Source: Phormidium tenue FACHB-886
Lineage (GTDB): Bacteria > Cyanobacteriota > Cyanobacteriia > Elainellales > Elainellaceae
Assembly: GCF_014764505.1 (NCBI RefSeq)
Contig: NZ_JACXWX010000007.1
Coordinates: 1-64,000, forward strand
Direction of reading: 5' to 3'
DNA: 64,000 bases
In this document: positions 1-9,070 of the stretch, in pieces
Numbering within the stretch: position 1 is the stretch's first letter
Layout: each line of letters starts with the position of its first letter
Position numbers and translations under genes: made by a program
Notes under the pieces: generated by a model
Databases searched by the model: none
What the model was told of the DNA's origin: nothing
What the model saw: only the letters and a program-made list of their open reading frames with translations

Positions 1-19
1 GGGCGAGCGAAGCTCGCCC
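1..19. terminator. Short perfect palindrome at window edge
   Basis: An 8-bp perfect stem (GGGCGAGC / GCTCGCCC) closes a GAA loop. It lies downstream of the histidine kinase gene that ends at 113, so it may be that gene's terminator or belong to an unseen gene to the left. There is no T-tract. It shares the GC-NNN-GC apex seen in several other intergenic hairpins of this window. Confidence 0.45.
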
Positions 20-112
20 CACCTCTCACAAACTATTTCGGATCGTGACACGACTGGCATAACCCACCCTGAGCTATAGCTAGAGAATGCACGACTGCTG
101 TTACTCAAACGC

Positions 113-2683
113 TCACTGGATCGGCACCCTTGTCTCATAGCGCCACTGCAGCTGTAGCTGCTGCTTCAACACCACCAGCAACTGTTCCAAATCCACTGGC
201 TTGGGCACAAACGCATCGCATCCTAAACTAATAGAATGCTGCCGCACTAGCTCACTATGATTAGCAGACAGCAAAATAATTGGGATATTTCGATACTTTG
301 GATTACGCCGCAATTCTGGTATCAATGTCACTGCTGATTTGACCGGCATCAGCAGATCCGTCATAATCACGTCCGGCTCGAATTTCTCCACCATTTCCAA
401 GGCTTGCTGTCCATTTTCTGCCATCACTACTGCAAAGCCCAGCGGCTCCAGCATATTTAGCAGCACCAAGCGGTTGATCTGGTTATCATCAACCACTAAC
501 ACCGTCCGTTGCTCCCCCTCATACCCAACTACTTGCAACAGCATCTCCGGCTGTATCTCCTCCTCGATCGCCCTTTGCTTCGCCTCAGGCAATCTCAGAG
601 TGAACCAGAAGTTGGAGCCTTTGCCAATCTCACTGCTTACTTGCAGCTGTCCCCCCATCAATGCCACGATCTGCTGGCTAATTGGCAACCCTAAACCCGT
701 CCCTCCAGTTCGCGCTTCGGGGTCGCCTACTTGCTCAAAAGGACGAAAAATCTTTTCAAGATCTTTCGGGGAGATACCCACACCCGTGTCGATCACCTCA
801 AACTTGATGTGATGCTGCGGCAATGAGGTACTCGCATCCATGCCAGTCTCTCCCTGCTGGCTCACCCTTAGAGTCACTTTGCCGTGTTCAGTGAACTTCA
901 CAGCATTGCTGAGCAGGTTGAGTAGCACTTGGCGCAAGCGCTTATCGTCGGTATATACATAAGTCGGGAGGTTGCCTCGCGTTTCGAAGCCAGGGGCTAA
1001 GCCCTTTTCTTCGGCTCGCATCTGCACAATGCTCACCACCTCTTGTAGAAATGCGTGGAAATCAAACTCTTTGGGATACAGCTCCAGTTTTTGGGCTTCC
1101 ACCTTGGCAAAGTCAAGAATATCGTTAATCAGCGTCAATAGATGTGTACCGCTTTGTTCAATGATGCGCAGTCCTAGCAGTTGTCGCTCTTTGGCTGATT
1201 GATCTGAGGTGGCGATCGTTTTCGGATAGTCCCGTTGCAAAACTTTGGCATAGCCGAGAATGCCATTCAGGGGAGTCCGTAGCTCATGGCTCATGTTGGC
1301 TAGAAATTCACTCTTGGTTTGATTAGCTAACTCAGCTTCTTCTTTAGCCACAGAGAGTTCAGCCGTGCGTTCTTCAACTCTTTGCTCCAAGGTTTCAAAG
1401 GATTCCTTAAGTTGCTCCGCCATACTGCTAAAGGATTTAGCGAGTTCCCCAATTTCATCACTGCGTCCAGTTTCAACTGCATAATTCCAGTTGCCTTGAG
1501 CGATGTCTTTAGCTGCAACATTCAGCCGCAATATAGGGCGTGTAATCCATTTTGATGTCAGTATGCCAATGAGAATAGCTCCAACCAAAGCAACAAGACA
1601 AAGCAGAAGGGTAATGCGAGTGTTGGCATCAATTCGACTCATGAAATCGGATTCTGGAAGCACTACCACCGTCAACCAATTCAGTCCAAATTCATCTTTA
1701 AAGGGAGTGACCTGAACAAAATGTGGTTCTTCTTCCCACATCAAAGTAAGCTGCCGAGGCTCAGTTATCTGATCCAACTGACCATATTGCCCATTCAATT
1801 GATTTGCTATAAAACCGAATAGCGTATTGGCATCTTTTGAAGCATTAATGCGGACAATTTCCTGACCCTGCTCTTGGTCTTGATTTTTCAGCAGAAAAGG
1901 TTGTTCAAGCTCGGAGCTAGCGATGAGATCGCCATTTACTTCTAAAATGAAGGCTTGTCCTCTAGGGCTAATTTCTAGATTACGTAGAAAATCATTGATT
2001 AAAGACAAAGAAACATCCACATAGAAAACTCCTCGTAGTTTCCCACTGCCTGAATCATAAAATGGACGAACAGCAGTCAAGTCTAACCGTTTTTGAAGCA
2101 CTGAACCCTCAATTTGTGTCCAAGCCGGATCAGCAACTTCTACTGCTGTCTTATACCAGGTGCGCTCTCGAGGATCATAGTTTTTCCGCTCTGAAATCAG
2201 AAAATCAGTTCGATTTCCTTTGGCATCTGGTCGATACCGTTGGATGACCCGCTTAACTGGATCTGCGGTAAAGATATAACGTTGGGAAGGGTTGGCTCCA
2301 ACCAAATAGCCTTCAGATGTTGCTAGAGCAGATGAAGATATTCCTTCTGACCACTGCGCTTGCCCCCAAAAATAGGAATCTAGTCCTCTCAGATTGCTCA
2401 AGTCCAAACGTCCCTGAGTATAGGCTAAAGCATTGATTCGATTAATTGCATGGGGAGCTTCTAAATAAGAATCTAAGCGTTGATTGATTCGATTACTGAC
2501 TTCAGCTCTCAGTTGACTTGCAACATCATTAACAGCTTTTTGTCCATTTTGTAAGGAAAGCCAACCTGTGATTCCTACTGCTACAAAAACTTGCAGGGCA
2601 AAAGGCACGATTAGAGCCGCTTGCAAGGGAGTTTTATTCCGTAATTTGGAAACAATGCGGGCTGGAAAATGGGTTGATACCAT
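113..2683 (-). CDS. Hybrid sensor histidine kinase with dCache-like sensor and C-terminal receiver
   Basis: Membrane sensor of a phosphorelay. After a first membrane segment (about residues 22-45) comes a roughly 300-residue extracytoplasmic region with dCache-like features (a YDPRERTWY motif and a later FYVDVSL strand). A second membrane segment (about 355-380), HAMP, a short coiled coil, HisKA with the phospho-accepting His near 467 (SHELRTP), HATPase_c with the GTGLGL box, and a receiver domain with phospho-Asp near 777 (MTDLLMP) follow. The receiver has MPVKSA where MPxMDG is usual. I chose ATG 2683, which has AGGAG 7 nt upstream, over the TTG just before it. The ligand is unknown and no partner regulator is adjacent. 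Confidence 0.93.
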   Translation of the reverse strand: MVSTHFPARIVSKLRNKTPLQAALIVPFALQVFVAVGITGWLSLQNGQKAVNDVASQLRAEVSNRINQRLDSYLEAPHAINRINALAYTQGRLDLSNLRGLDSYFWGQAQWSEGISSSALATSEGYLVGANPSQRYIFTADPVKRVIQRYRPDAKGNRTDFLISERKNYDPRERTWYKTAVEVADPAWTQIEGSVLQKRLDLTAVRPFYDSGSGKLRGVFYVDVSLSLINDFLRNLEISPRGQAFILEVNGDLIASSELEQPFLLKNQDQEQGQEIVRINASKDANTLFGFIANQLNGQYGQLDQITEPRQLTLMWEEEPHFVQVTPFKDEFGLNWLTVVVLPESDFMSRIDANTRITLLLCLVALVGAILIGILTSKWITRPILRLNVAAKDIAQGNWNYAVETGRSDEIGELAKSFSSMAEQLKESFETLEQRVEERTAELSVAKEEAELANQTKSEFLANMSHELRTPLNGILGYAKVLQRDYPKTIATSDQSAKERQLLGLRIIEQSGTHLLTLINDILDFAKVEAQKLELYPKEFDFHAFLQEVVSIVQMRAEEKGLAPGFETRGNLPTYVYTDDKRLRQVLLNLLSNAVKFTEHGKVTLRVSQQGETGMDASTSLPQHHIKFEVIDTGVGISPKDLEKIFRPFEQVGDPEARTGGTGLGLPISQQIVALMGGQLQVSSEIGKGSNFWFTLRLPEAKQRAIEEEIQPEMLLQVVGYEGEQRTVLVVDDNQINRLVLLNMLEPLGFAVVMAENGQQALEMVEKFEPDVIMTDLLMPVKSAVTLIPELRRNPKYRNIPIILLSANHSELVRQHSISLGCDAFVPKPVDLEQLLVVLKQQLQLQWRYETRVPIQ

Positions 2684-3342
2684 CAATTTGCTCCTGAGCT
2701 TATAAGCAGTTCTGATTCACGTGAGGTGTGAGAAAGAGAAACGAAGCACAAGCAATCAACACTTTTGCACCCATCAGTTTGTAGCTCACATTATCGAAAA
2801 AGATACAATCGGCGATCTTGTGTGGGTGGAGTTTAATGTGGAGAACTAAAGGCTATTTAACATAACCTGGTTTAGCCAAAATCAAAGGGAGAATCTCAAG
2901 CCAAGAAATGTGAGTTAATTTACAAATTATTCATTAGAAACAACAGGAACTTTTGTCTATCTCTTCGGGTATCAGGGCAAAAAACAGGAAAAGTAGCAGA
3001 AAATTTGTTTGTTATTTCAATGAACTTGAAAAGTTATAGCGTTAGCCAGGTAAGTAAGGGCAGTAGGAAAGGACATGTAAGTCTTACCTCAAATAGGAAA
3101 ATGCCTGGAGCCTACAGCTACGATCTACGTCAAGAAAGTGTCGCTGCGTTAAACAACGGCATGAAGAAATGTAACTGAAACCATTGGCTACTAATAGCGT
3201 TCAATTTCAAGAGATGAGAACGATAAAGTAGATCAATGTCTGTAGCACCAAAGTTAATAACCACTTCAGAAGCCTGGGTGAACTAGACAGTTTTTACCAA
3301 TATTCCACTTTTGCTTAGCTGTGTAGCAGTTGTTACCGAACG
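2684..3342. other. Gene-free stretch upstream of the kinase
   Basis: About 660 AT-rich bases with no credible reading frame. It must hold the promoter of the leftward kinase gene at 2683 and the 3' end of the leftward STAND gene that stops at 3343. I recognise no hairpin, riboswitch or RNA gene here. Confidence 0.5.
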
Positions 3343-5709
3343 CTAATCATAGAAAGATATTGACTGTATTCGCTCAATTTGTCTGGTTGCTTGCATTTGC
3401 CGAAATAGTTTTAGTGCCTGTTCTAATGTTTCCTGCCACAGTTGAGCTTGACCGATCGCTCGATAGGTTAATCCTAATTGGAACCGGGCATTTGCCAAAT
3501 CGCAAACAGCTCCAATGGTATCAAGCAGCGCGATCGCTTCTCTGTGATATATCAGGGCAGTATCCAAAGCCTGTTGCTGGCGATGTAATTCCGCCAGCCC
3601 ATTGAGAGTTTTCGCTTTGACCTGGGTGTAATGACTTTCCTCTGCAAATTCTAGGGCGCGGCTATACATTGCCTGTGCTCGCTCAAAATCTCCTAGATTG
3701 GTGTAGGTCTGTCCCAAAACTTGAATGAAATAGGCGAATCGTCCAGTTCGTTCAACCAACTTCTGATTCAGGATGGATTGATAGGTTTTCTCTGCCAATG
3801 CATAGGCAGCATCGGATAAGCCCAGGTAAGAATTGACCAAAGCCAAACAGACAGACGCTTTTTCTGCCCAGGGATGGTGGGCGGTGTTCTGTGCCAGATC
3901 GATCACCTGCTGGAATAACCGGGCAGCCGTTTTCAGTTCCCATAAATCTATCTGGTATAGCCCAATGCTTAGAAGAGAATCGACTTCCAACATGCGTAGA
4001 TAGTAAAGCGTGTGCTTGCTTACAGTGGTGGCAGAAAGCTTTTGCTGGGCAACGTTAACCAGAAAAATTGTTTTTTCCTGACAGGCGATCGCCTCTTGGA
4101 TTCGACCCGTAATCCAATACAAATCTCCCAGGATATTGTAGAGTTCACTTAGTTTAGGGGGAGATTGGATATTGGAAATGACTTGAGTAATGGCAGCCAG
4201 GACGGGTTGCAGCAATCCCATGCGGTAGAGAGTGCTGCCCAGGGGTAGAAATTGGCGCCACTGATTCGTGCGACTTTTGAGAATAACATTCCCCGCTGCC
4301 TCAAAGTCCTGAATTTCGATGTAGTGATAATGGGCTTCCAGAGCTTGCAGGGCATCCCGAACGGTTTCGATTGTCGATACCTGAGTTGTCCAAAATTCTG
4401 CTGCTTTGCGGTGGGTCACTTCCCAGTCTTCACTGGTACGCAACCGGGCGATCGCTTCCGCTTGAATTGCCGGATGCAACCAGTATTTACCCTGTTCACA
4501 TTCCACCAGCGATCGATTCCGTAAGGAAGTCATCACTTGCCGTCGCTGGGCGGAGGGAACATCCCAGAGGAGACAGAGCAACCCGTCTGAGGGAACGGTT
4601 GAAATTTCTTGATAGCGGTAGCATCCCAGACGACAGAGCAACCGGTAGGCAGCAGGATCTAGGGCTTGCAGACGATTGATCTGACTGACAATGAGATTTC
4701 TCAGATCTTGCGTTGCCAGCAAATTCTGCTGATTTTCTTGCCAATAGGCTGCCATCTCTCCATCAAAGTCTTCTTGAACGGCGCCGCGTAAAATCCCCAT
4801 AGCTTTGGCATTGCCGCCATAGGCGCGGTGCATTTGTTGCAAGGTTGGAGCATCCGTTGCCAGCCGGCGGCTGAAAAAGGTTTGCCATGCGGTCAGCTCT
4901 AGCCGGGGTAGGCGATAGTGTTCCACTGCCAAGTCGGGTTCACACAGGCGATCGCGGCTCGTAATCAGCGTGACCGACTGCACCCTGGCATCTGCGAGCA
5001 CTCGTAGAAGTTCAACATAAGAACGATGGAGTGGAATCAGCCGACCTTCTAAGTCAAGAGCAGGCTCCAGATTATCGATCAGAATGCCGATGCGTCGCTG
5101 ATGGAGCTGGCGTTTCAAACGCCCCAAAGAAACCCCCAATTCCGATCCTGGCTCTTGCCCGAAGTCTTGTTTCAGCCATTCTTCCACAACCTGTTCGACC
5201 GAGGTAATATTTTGAGTCTCCTTCGCCATCAACAATTCCAGCACCCCCTCAAATCCCTGGGTCTGAAGGTAGTGTTGTGCCAGAGTGGTTTTGCCCAAAC
5301 CGCCTTCTCCCTGAATGACAATCGCTTTGCACCCTTGCTGCACCAGAGTGTTGAGATGGGCGATCGCCGCTTCCCGACCCAGTAACGTTTCGGGCATGGT
5401 GCGATCGTCGGTCGCTGGCAATGGGGGAAGGGAGGATGCCGTCCCAGACAGGGGGAGATATCGCTCTAGAACTGCCCGACAGGTGCTTTTGGTAATACGC
5501 TCTCCCAATAATCGAGACAGTACCTTCCACAGGTGAGAACTAACATCCCTGATGTGCCCCTCGGTATAGCCAGAATGCGCCGCAATTTCTAAATACTTCT
5601 GTCCGCGTAACACCTTACGCAAAATCTCTTTCTGTAGGGCACTGAGGCGTGCCCCGGTTTTACGAACGAGTAGCTGATCAACCCACACCAGTGCAGTTTC
5701 AGCTTCCAT
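3343..5709 (-). CDS. STAND NTPase: HTH-like N-terminus, NB-ARC ATPase, TPR sensor
   Basis: Signal-transducing ATPase of the NB-ARC class. The first ~85 residues match the helical N-terminal domain found on many cyanobacterial NB-ARC/WD40 proteins (key pieces LSALQ, GQKYLEIA, GYTEGHIRD, VLERY). The NB-ARC has a P-loop GEGGLGKTT around residues 134-142 (Lys about 140) and a Walker B with Asp about 212 (ILIDNLEP). From about residue 510 to the end there are TPR-like helical pairs. The family acts as a ligand-triggered switch, often in conflict or regulatory systems; no effector domain is visible and no effector gene adjoins it. A longer frame begins at GTG 5817, but ATG 5709 matches the normal family start. 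About 788 residues. Confidence 0.85.
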   Translation of the reverse strand: MEAETALVWVDQLLVRKTGARLSALQKEILRKVLRGQKYLEIAAHSGYTEGHIRDVSSHLWKVLSRLLGERITKSTCRAVLERYLPLSGTASSLPPLPATDDRTMPETLLGREAAIAHLNTLVQQGCKAIVIQGEGGLGKTTLAQHYLQTQGFEGVLELLMAKETQNITSVEQVVEEWLKQDFGQEPGSELGVSLGRLKRQLHQRRIGILIDNLEPALDLEGRLIPLHRSYVELLRVLADARVQSVTLITSRDRLCEPDLAVEHYRLPRLELTAWQTFFSRRLATDAPTLQQMHRAYGGNAKAMGILRGAVQEDFDGEMAAYWQENQQNLLATQDLRNLIVSQINRLQALDPAAYRLLCRLGCYRYQEISTVPSDGLLCLLWDVPSAQRRQVMTSLRNRSLVECEQGKYWLHPAIQAEAIARLRTSEDWEVTHRKAAEFWTTQVSTIETVRDALQALEAHYHYIEIQDFEAAGNVILKSRTNQWRQFLPLGSTLYRMGLLQPVLAAITQVISNIQSPPKLSELYNILGDLYWITGRIQEAIACQEKTIFLVNVAQQKLSATTVSKHTLYYLRMLEVDSLLSIGLYQIDLWELKTAARLFQQVIDLAQNTAHHPWAEKASVCLALVNSYLGLSDAAYALAEKTYQSILNQKLVERTGRFAYFIQVLGQTYTNLGDFERAQAMYSRALEFAEESHYTQVKAKTLNGLAELHRQQQALDTALIYHREAIALLDTIGAVCDLANARFQLGLTYRAIGQAQLWQETLEQALKLFRQMQATRQIERIQSISFYD

Positions 5710-5773
5710 TGCGGAATGACCAATGACGTTTTTTATACATTCTACTCGGTCAACCAGGTCAGTGTCTTCACCC

Positions 5774-5800
5774 CCGACTTTTCCGACTTTTCCGACTTTT
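5774..5800. repeat. Three perfect 9-bp tandem repeats upstream of the STAND gene
   Basis: CCGACTTTT occurs three times without a mismatch, 65-91 bp upstream of the chosen STAND start. If translation began at GTG 5817 it would encode a KVG repeat, which is not typical of the family, so it is more likely leader or promoter DNA. Copy-number slippage could change expression; that is inference. Confidence 0.6.
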
Positions 5801-5895
5801 GCCCCTGAACCAATCACCGACTTGCCCCGACTGACGCTAAGAAGAGGGATTGCTTAGGCTGTTGGCGATAGAAACTAGATCTCTTACAAGCATCT

Positions 5896-6843
5896 ATGAC
5901 GATCGACTCTCCACTGCTGGATTTTAACGAATCAGCTTCTTCCCATTCCTATGTTCAAACTCAGCACCGTTTGAAAGAACTGCTCAACTATTACTTTTCC
6001 ACTGCCCATTTGAACGATCGCCTTCAGGATTTACCCCATCAGTTCCACCACCCCCAGCCTCGTCCCTGGAAACCGATTAACTGGCGGGCGATTGCGCTGG
6101 ATCAAATTGTCGGGATGCATCCTCAGGTGTTTTTAGCAATTTTGCAGGGGGCGATCGATACAGAAGCTCCGATTCGGGGTTACACCCAAACTAGCCGTCA
6201 ATATCTAGAGCCACTCGATCCGCGTATGGCACGTTTTGTGGGAGGAGTGGTTGGCGCAGATGGCAACCTGCTGGAACCGGGACTCTGGGAGAAAGAAGAA
6301 CGGCAACACACGCCAGCGTTGCTCAAAGTGTATACCCAACTCACTCAGCAAAAAGTGATCCCCCAATCCCATCCGGTTCGCCCTTACCACTCTTCGGCTG
6401 ATCCAGTAGGTGCGCTTTATCGTCATGGCTTGCATCGGGTTGCCACTGAATATGGTGCTGCCTGTCTCTACCTCTGGTTAATGGCACACACAACTGGACC
6501 TTTGCAAGCGCTGCTGGAAGAACTGGTATTGGATGAAATTAACCACATGGCAAAGTTTTGGGGGTTTGGCGTTTGGGCATACGCTGATTCATCACTTTCT
6601 CGCATTGGCTGGACTTTGCTACGAATGATGAAGGGACGCATGACTTACCAGCCCGATCGCAGCAGCCTTATCGGCACGCTCCACCGCATGACCACCGTAC
6701 TGAGATGGCAAACTTGGTCTGCCATCAATCGATGGACTTTTGCCTTTACCTGCATCCATGCTCTCCGGCTCCTAAACCGTTGGAACCAAAATCTCACCCC
6801 GGCATTTCTACAGGAGTTGTTGGGTGAATCTCCCTGTCATTGA
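5896..6843 (+). CDS. Ferritin-like di-iron protein (acyl-ACP desaturase-like), first gene of uppS unit
   Basis: A 315-residue mostly helical soluble protein with two ExxH motifs at residues 135-138 (EERQH) and 214-217 (DEINH). This is the spacing and form of di-iron carboxylate proteins such as the acyl-ACP desaturase/ferritin-like superfamily. The uncharged first half (residues 1-100) resembles nothing I can name. It starts 186 bp from the divergent STAND gene and ends 29 nt before the likely ATG of uppS, so the two are probably co-transcribed, which hints at a role in lipid or isoprenoid oxidation. Substrate and reaction are unknown. Start ATG 5896. Confidence 0.7.
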   Translation: MTIDSPLLDFNESASSHSYVQTQHRLKELLNYYFSTAHLNDRLQDLPHQFHHPQPRPWKPINWRAIALDQIVGMHPQVFLAILQGAIDTEAPIRGYTQTSRQYLEPLDPRMARFVGGVVGADGNLLEPGLWEKEERQHTPALLKVYTQLTQQKVIPQSHPVRPYHSSADPVGALYRHGLHRVATEYGAACLYLWLMAHTTGPLQALLEELVLDEINHMAKFWGFGVWAYADSSLSRIGWTLLRMMKGRMTYQPDRSSLIGTLHRMTTVLRWQTWSAINRWTFAFTCIHALRLLNRWNQNLTPAFLQELLGESPCH

Positions 6844-6872
6844 AGGAAATTTTTAATCGTAATATCGTAATT

Positions 6873-7658
6873 ATGACTTGTCGAAATTTTTCAACCTTAC
6901 CAGACGATCTCGACCCGCAACGGCTACCCTCCCATATTGCTGTCATCATGGATGGGAATGGACGCTGGGCAACCCGACGGGGGCTACCTCGCTTCGCCGG
7001 ACATCGCCAGGGAGCCAAAGCATTAAAGGAACTGTTGCGCTGCTGCAAAGATTGGGGAATTTCTACATTAACTGCCTATGCTTTTTCCACCGAGAACTGG
7101 CAGCGTCCCTTGCAGGAAGTTCATTTCCTGATGACTTTGTTTGAACAATTGCTCCAGCGCGAATTGGCAGAAATGCAGCAGGAAGGAGTCAAGATTTCCT
7201 TTATTGGCGATACATCAGTTCTTTCCCCGTCCCTACATCAGGAGATGCAGCGTGCCATGGAAGAAACTGCCTATAATGACGGAGTTCGTTTCAATGTCGC
7301 GATTAATTATGGCAGCCGTAACGAATTGGTCAATGCTTGTCGCCAACTAGCAGAACAAGTACAGCAGGGAACGCTACTTCCCTCAGAAATTGATGCTACA
7401 CGATTTGAGCAGCAGCTCTACACAGTAGGAAACCCTGACCCAGATTTGCTAATTCGCACCAGTGGCGAAATGCGTTTAAGTAACTATTTACTCTGGCAGA
7501 TGGCGTATACGGAATTGTATTTTACTGATGTTTTGTTTCCTAATTTCGATCGAGAGGCATTGTATAAAGCTCTGGTGCATTATCAGGGACGAGATCGCCG
7601 CTTCGGAAAAATCCCTCTTAAGGATTGTTCCAACCCTCTAGAATATGCAGTGTCTTAG
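6873..7658 (+). CDS. uppS: Isoprenyl transferase (undecaprenyl diphosphate synthase)
   Basis: Cis-prenyltransferase that condenses isopentenyl diphosphate onto an allylic diphosphate to make the long-chain carrier lipid for cell-wall and polysaccharide synthesis. The signature IMDGNGRWA gives the catalytic Asp27; the later [10 protein letters not shown] motif, the hydrophobic [11 protein letters not shown] stretch and the closing GRDRRFG are all family hallmarks. The frame is open upstream to a TTG at 6840 that overlaps the stop of the di-iron gene, but ATG 6873 gives the usual N-terminus just ahead of the first conserved strand. About 261 residues, normal length. Confidence 0.95.
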   Translation: MTCRNFSTLPDDLDPQRLPSHIAVIMDGNGRWATRRGLPRFAGHRQGAKALKELLRCCKDWGISTLTAYAFSTENWQRPLQEVHFLMTLFEQLLQRELAEMQQEGVKISFIGDTSVLSPSLHQEMQRAMEETAYNDGVRFNVAINYGSRNELVNACRQLAEQVQQGTLLPSEIDATRFEQQLYTVGNPDPDLLIRTSGEMRLSNYLLWQMAYTELYFTDVLFPNFDREALYKALVHYQGRDRRFGKIPLKDCSNPLEYAVS

Positions 7659-7849
7659 CTCGACTTTATCCAATTCAACAAACAAGTATTTCCCCCAACA
7701 TTCTCCATCCTGTTGGCAATAGACTTGCGCTCAACAATTAGAGACAACCAATGGCATTGCCAGACACCTAACCAGACGGTAGCACCACAGAGAGAATAAG
7801 TTTGGCAAGATGTGCGAAAGGTGGCTAATTAAATGGAAGACTCAAAAGC

Positions 7850-8016
7850 AACACTGATTCGCGAATAGAGTGAAGTTGATTATTGACGGCACTAATTTGC
7901 GAATCGAACTCTAAAGAGACTAGAACGATGCTAATTTGCGAATAGCGATATCCAATGCGCAAACACACCTCAATGGCAGTAGTTTGTCACCAATGACGTT
8001 AATTAGGTACTGTGCA
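7850..8016 (-). mobile_element. Remnant transposon end, Tn7/type V-K CAST-like, with repeated transposase-binding-like sites
   Basis: Read on the minus strand from 8016, the sequence begins TGCACAGT and then carries at least five same-orientation imperfect repeats: around 7991-8007, 7971-7990 (GTGACAAACTACTGCCATTG), 7930-7945, 7891-7906 and 7853-7868. The last three share the core ATTCGCAAATTAG and sit 38-39 bp apart. From memory, type V-K CAST ends start TGTACAGT and hold arrays of very similar TnsB sites, so I call this a degenerate end. It abuts a broken gene at 8006-8366. No transposase or second convincing end is present; TGTGCG at 7811 is a weak candidate. Confidence 0.5.
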
Positions 8017-8366
8017 GTATTTTAGTCAGTGTGCAGTATTTCTCCGATTTACCAATGTAAAGGGGAATGACTTGCTGACCGTTGCACCAAAACATCATGT
8101 AGATTAGTCCCTCATACTCGTCGGTGCCAGCTTGGAAGTCCCAAAGAACTTTGTTTACTTCCTGAACGACCAGAGATTCCATCAGGCGGGAGCGACAGAC
8201 GTACGTCTTTGAAGTTAGAGTGCCAGCTCCACTGACGCGACTGAATTGCTGAGCAGATTAAGTTCTGAAGTTGCTGGAGGGCGATCGCTGTCATTCCAAG
8301 GTTTGCAATATCTGGAGGAGAAAGCAGCCCTGTTGCAAATGCTACAATTCTGAAGGAATTAGTTAT
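8006..8366 (-). pseudogene. Broken gene fragment with a GIY-YIG-like motif
   Basis: Two overlapping minus-strand frames join into one protein. Frame one (open from 8366) reads ...FATGLLSPPDIANLG...LQQLQNLICSAIQ; a frameshift near 8240 moves to frame two, ...SGAGTLTSKTYVCRSRLMES...GLIYMMFW...PLYIGKSEKY. The spacing of LIY and YIGKS resembles the GIY-YIG nuclease core, but I cannot name the family with certainty. Protein-like sequence stops at 'SEKY' (about 8036), next to the transposon-like end, after which only about 11 unrelated residues precede a stop. It therefore has no proper start, one frameshift and a truncated 3' end. Confidence 0.55.
8011..8041. repeat. Direct repeat TGTGCAGTATTT, two copies at the transposon/gene junction
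   Basis: Identical 12-mers lie at 8011-8022 and 8030-8041, 19 bp apart. The inner copy contains the presumed transposon terminus; the outer copy falls where the coding similarity of the broken gene ends. A target-site duplication for this class would be about 5 bp, so the 12-bp identity is either an extended junction duplication or a slippage product. Confidence 0.6.
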
Positions 8367-8382
8367 TTATTGACGTCGTACA

Positions 8383-8787
8383 TTGAACCAGAAACGCTCA
8401 AAATCTTTGTTGTTAGCCCTACTAAATTCCTTAGCTGATTTCGATGGGGAGCTATCTGAAGAAGCTGTAGGGCTATTGGAGGAGTTGAAAACCCGATCGC
8501 ACATTATTGCTCCTCTGTATGCCGATGTATTTGCCCTGCCTCATTCCGCAACCTGTGCGGATTTGGTCGATCGCATTACCTCTCTTTCCCAGGAGCAGGT
8601 GGCGATCGCTAGCTATGCGTTCCAAATTTTTCGCTATTATGAGCAGATTTTGAGAGCAAACCCAAGTGATGCATCGCTACAACAGAAGGCAGCTTATGAA
8701 TCTCAGGTGGAGCGAGTTCGACTTTCAGTAGACCGAACGAGAGCTGTTTTGGCAGAGTCTATGGGAGAAAAGCCAGATATGAAATAG
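8383..8787 (+). CDS. Small hypothetical protein
   Basis: A 134-residue acidic helical protein that I do not recognise. The only start available is TTG at 8383, because an in-frame stop lies just upstream at 8371 and no ATG occurs near the beginning; there is no clear ribosome binding site. Residues 20-60 (DGELSEEAVGLLEELK) and 80-134 look amphipathic and possibly coiled-coil. It lies between a broken gene and a tRNA in a scarred segment, so it may be the remaining part of a longer protein. Composition looks coding, but function is unknown. Confidence 0.45.
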   Translation: MNQKRSKSLLLALLNSLADFDGELSEEAVGLLEELKTRSHIIAPLYADVFALPHSATCADLVDRITSLSQEQVAIASYAFQIFRYYEQILRANPSDASLQQKAAYESQVERVRLSVDRTRAVLAESMGEKPDMK

Positions 8788-8821
8788 TAAAAACATAAAC
8801 TTTCCAGAATCAAGCTTTGGC

Positions 8822-9070
8822 TTACAGCCTAGAAGTCCGAGCGATCTTATCAAGCCAGTCTTGAGCAATGAGCTGGATGGTGGTGAGTGGCTCGTTGTAA
8901 GGATATCTTGTGGGGTGCTCTAGCCGTTCTCTATTATTAGAGCCTTCTTTAAAGGGGATTTGAAGTTTGTTGAAGAGCGACCGCGCTCCTTCAAGATCCC
9001 CAACTTTGTTATATGCCAGAATCTTCCAACCTTCTGCTGTAAGTACAGAAACTAACGAAGCTGGTGACAA
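8822..9070 (-). CDS. Possible small protein or gene remnant beside tRNA-Thr
   Basis: An 82-codon frame whose nominal start lies inside the 3' end of tRNA-Thr (9060-9131, same strand), with stop at 8822. The interior (ILAYNKVGDLEGARSLFNKL) reads like a TPR-type helix pair. Because the start overlaps the tRNA, it could be a remnant of a gene cut by integration at the tRNA 3' end, or spurious. I could not find a better internal start. Confidence 0.25.
   Translation of the reverse strand: MSPASLVSVLTAEGWKILAYNKVGDLEGARSLFNKLQIPFKEGSNNRERLEHPTRYPYNEPLTTIQLIAQDWLDKIARTSRL

Noticed and set aside
3343-5817. GTG 5817 as start of the STAND protein
   Set aside because: It adds 36 residues containing a KVG repeat not typical of the family; ATG 5709 fits the conserved N-terminus.
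7850-7945. CRISPR array
   Set aside because: Only three 16-bp repeats with imperfect identity and no Cas genes; transposase-site array is a better fit.
7811-8016. A complete ~206-bp non-autonomous transposon with TGTGCG/TGCACA ends
   Set aside because: The left terminus matches poorly and flanking 5-mers (CAAGA, GTATT) are not a duplication, so only one end is claimed.
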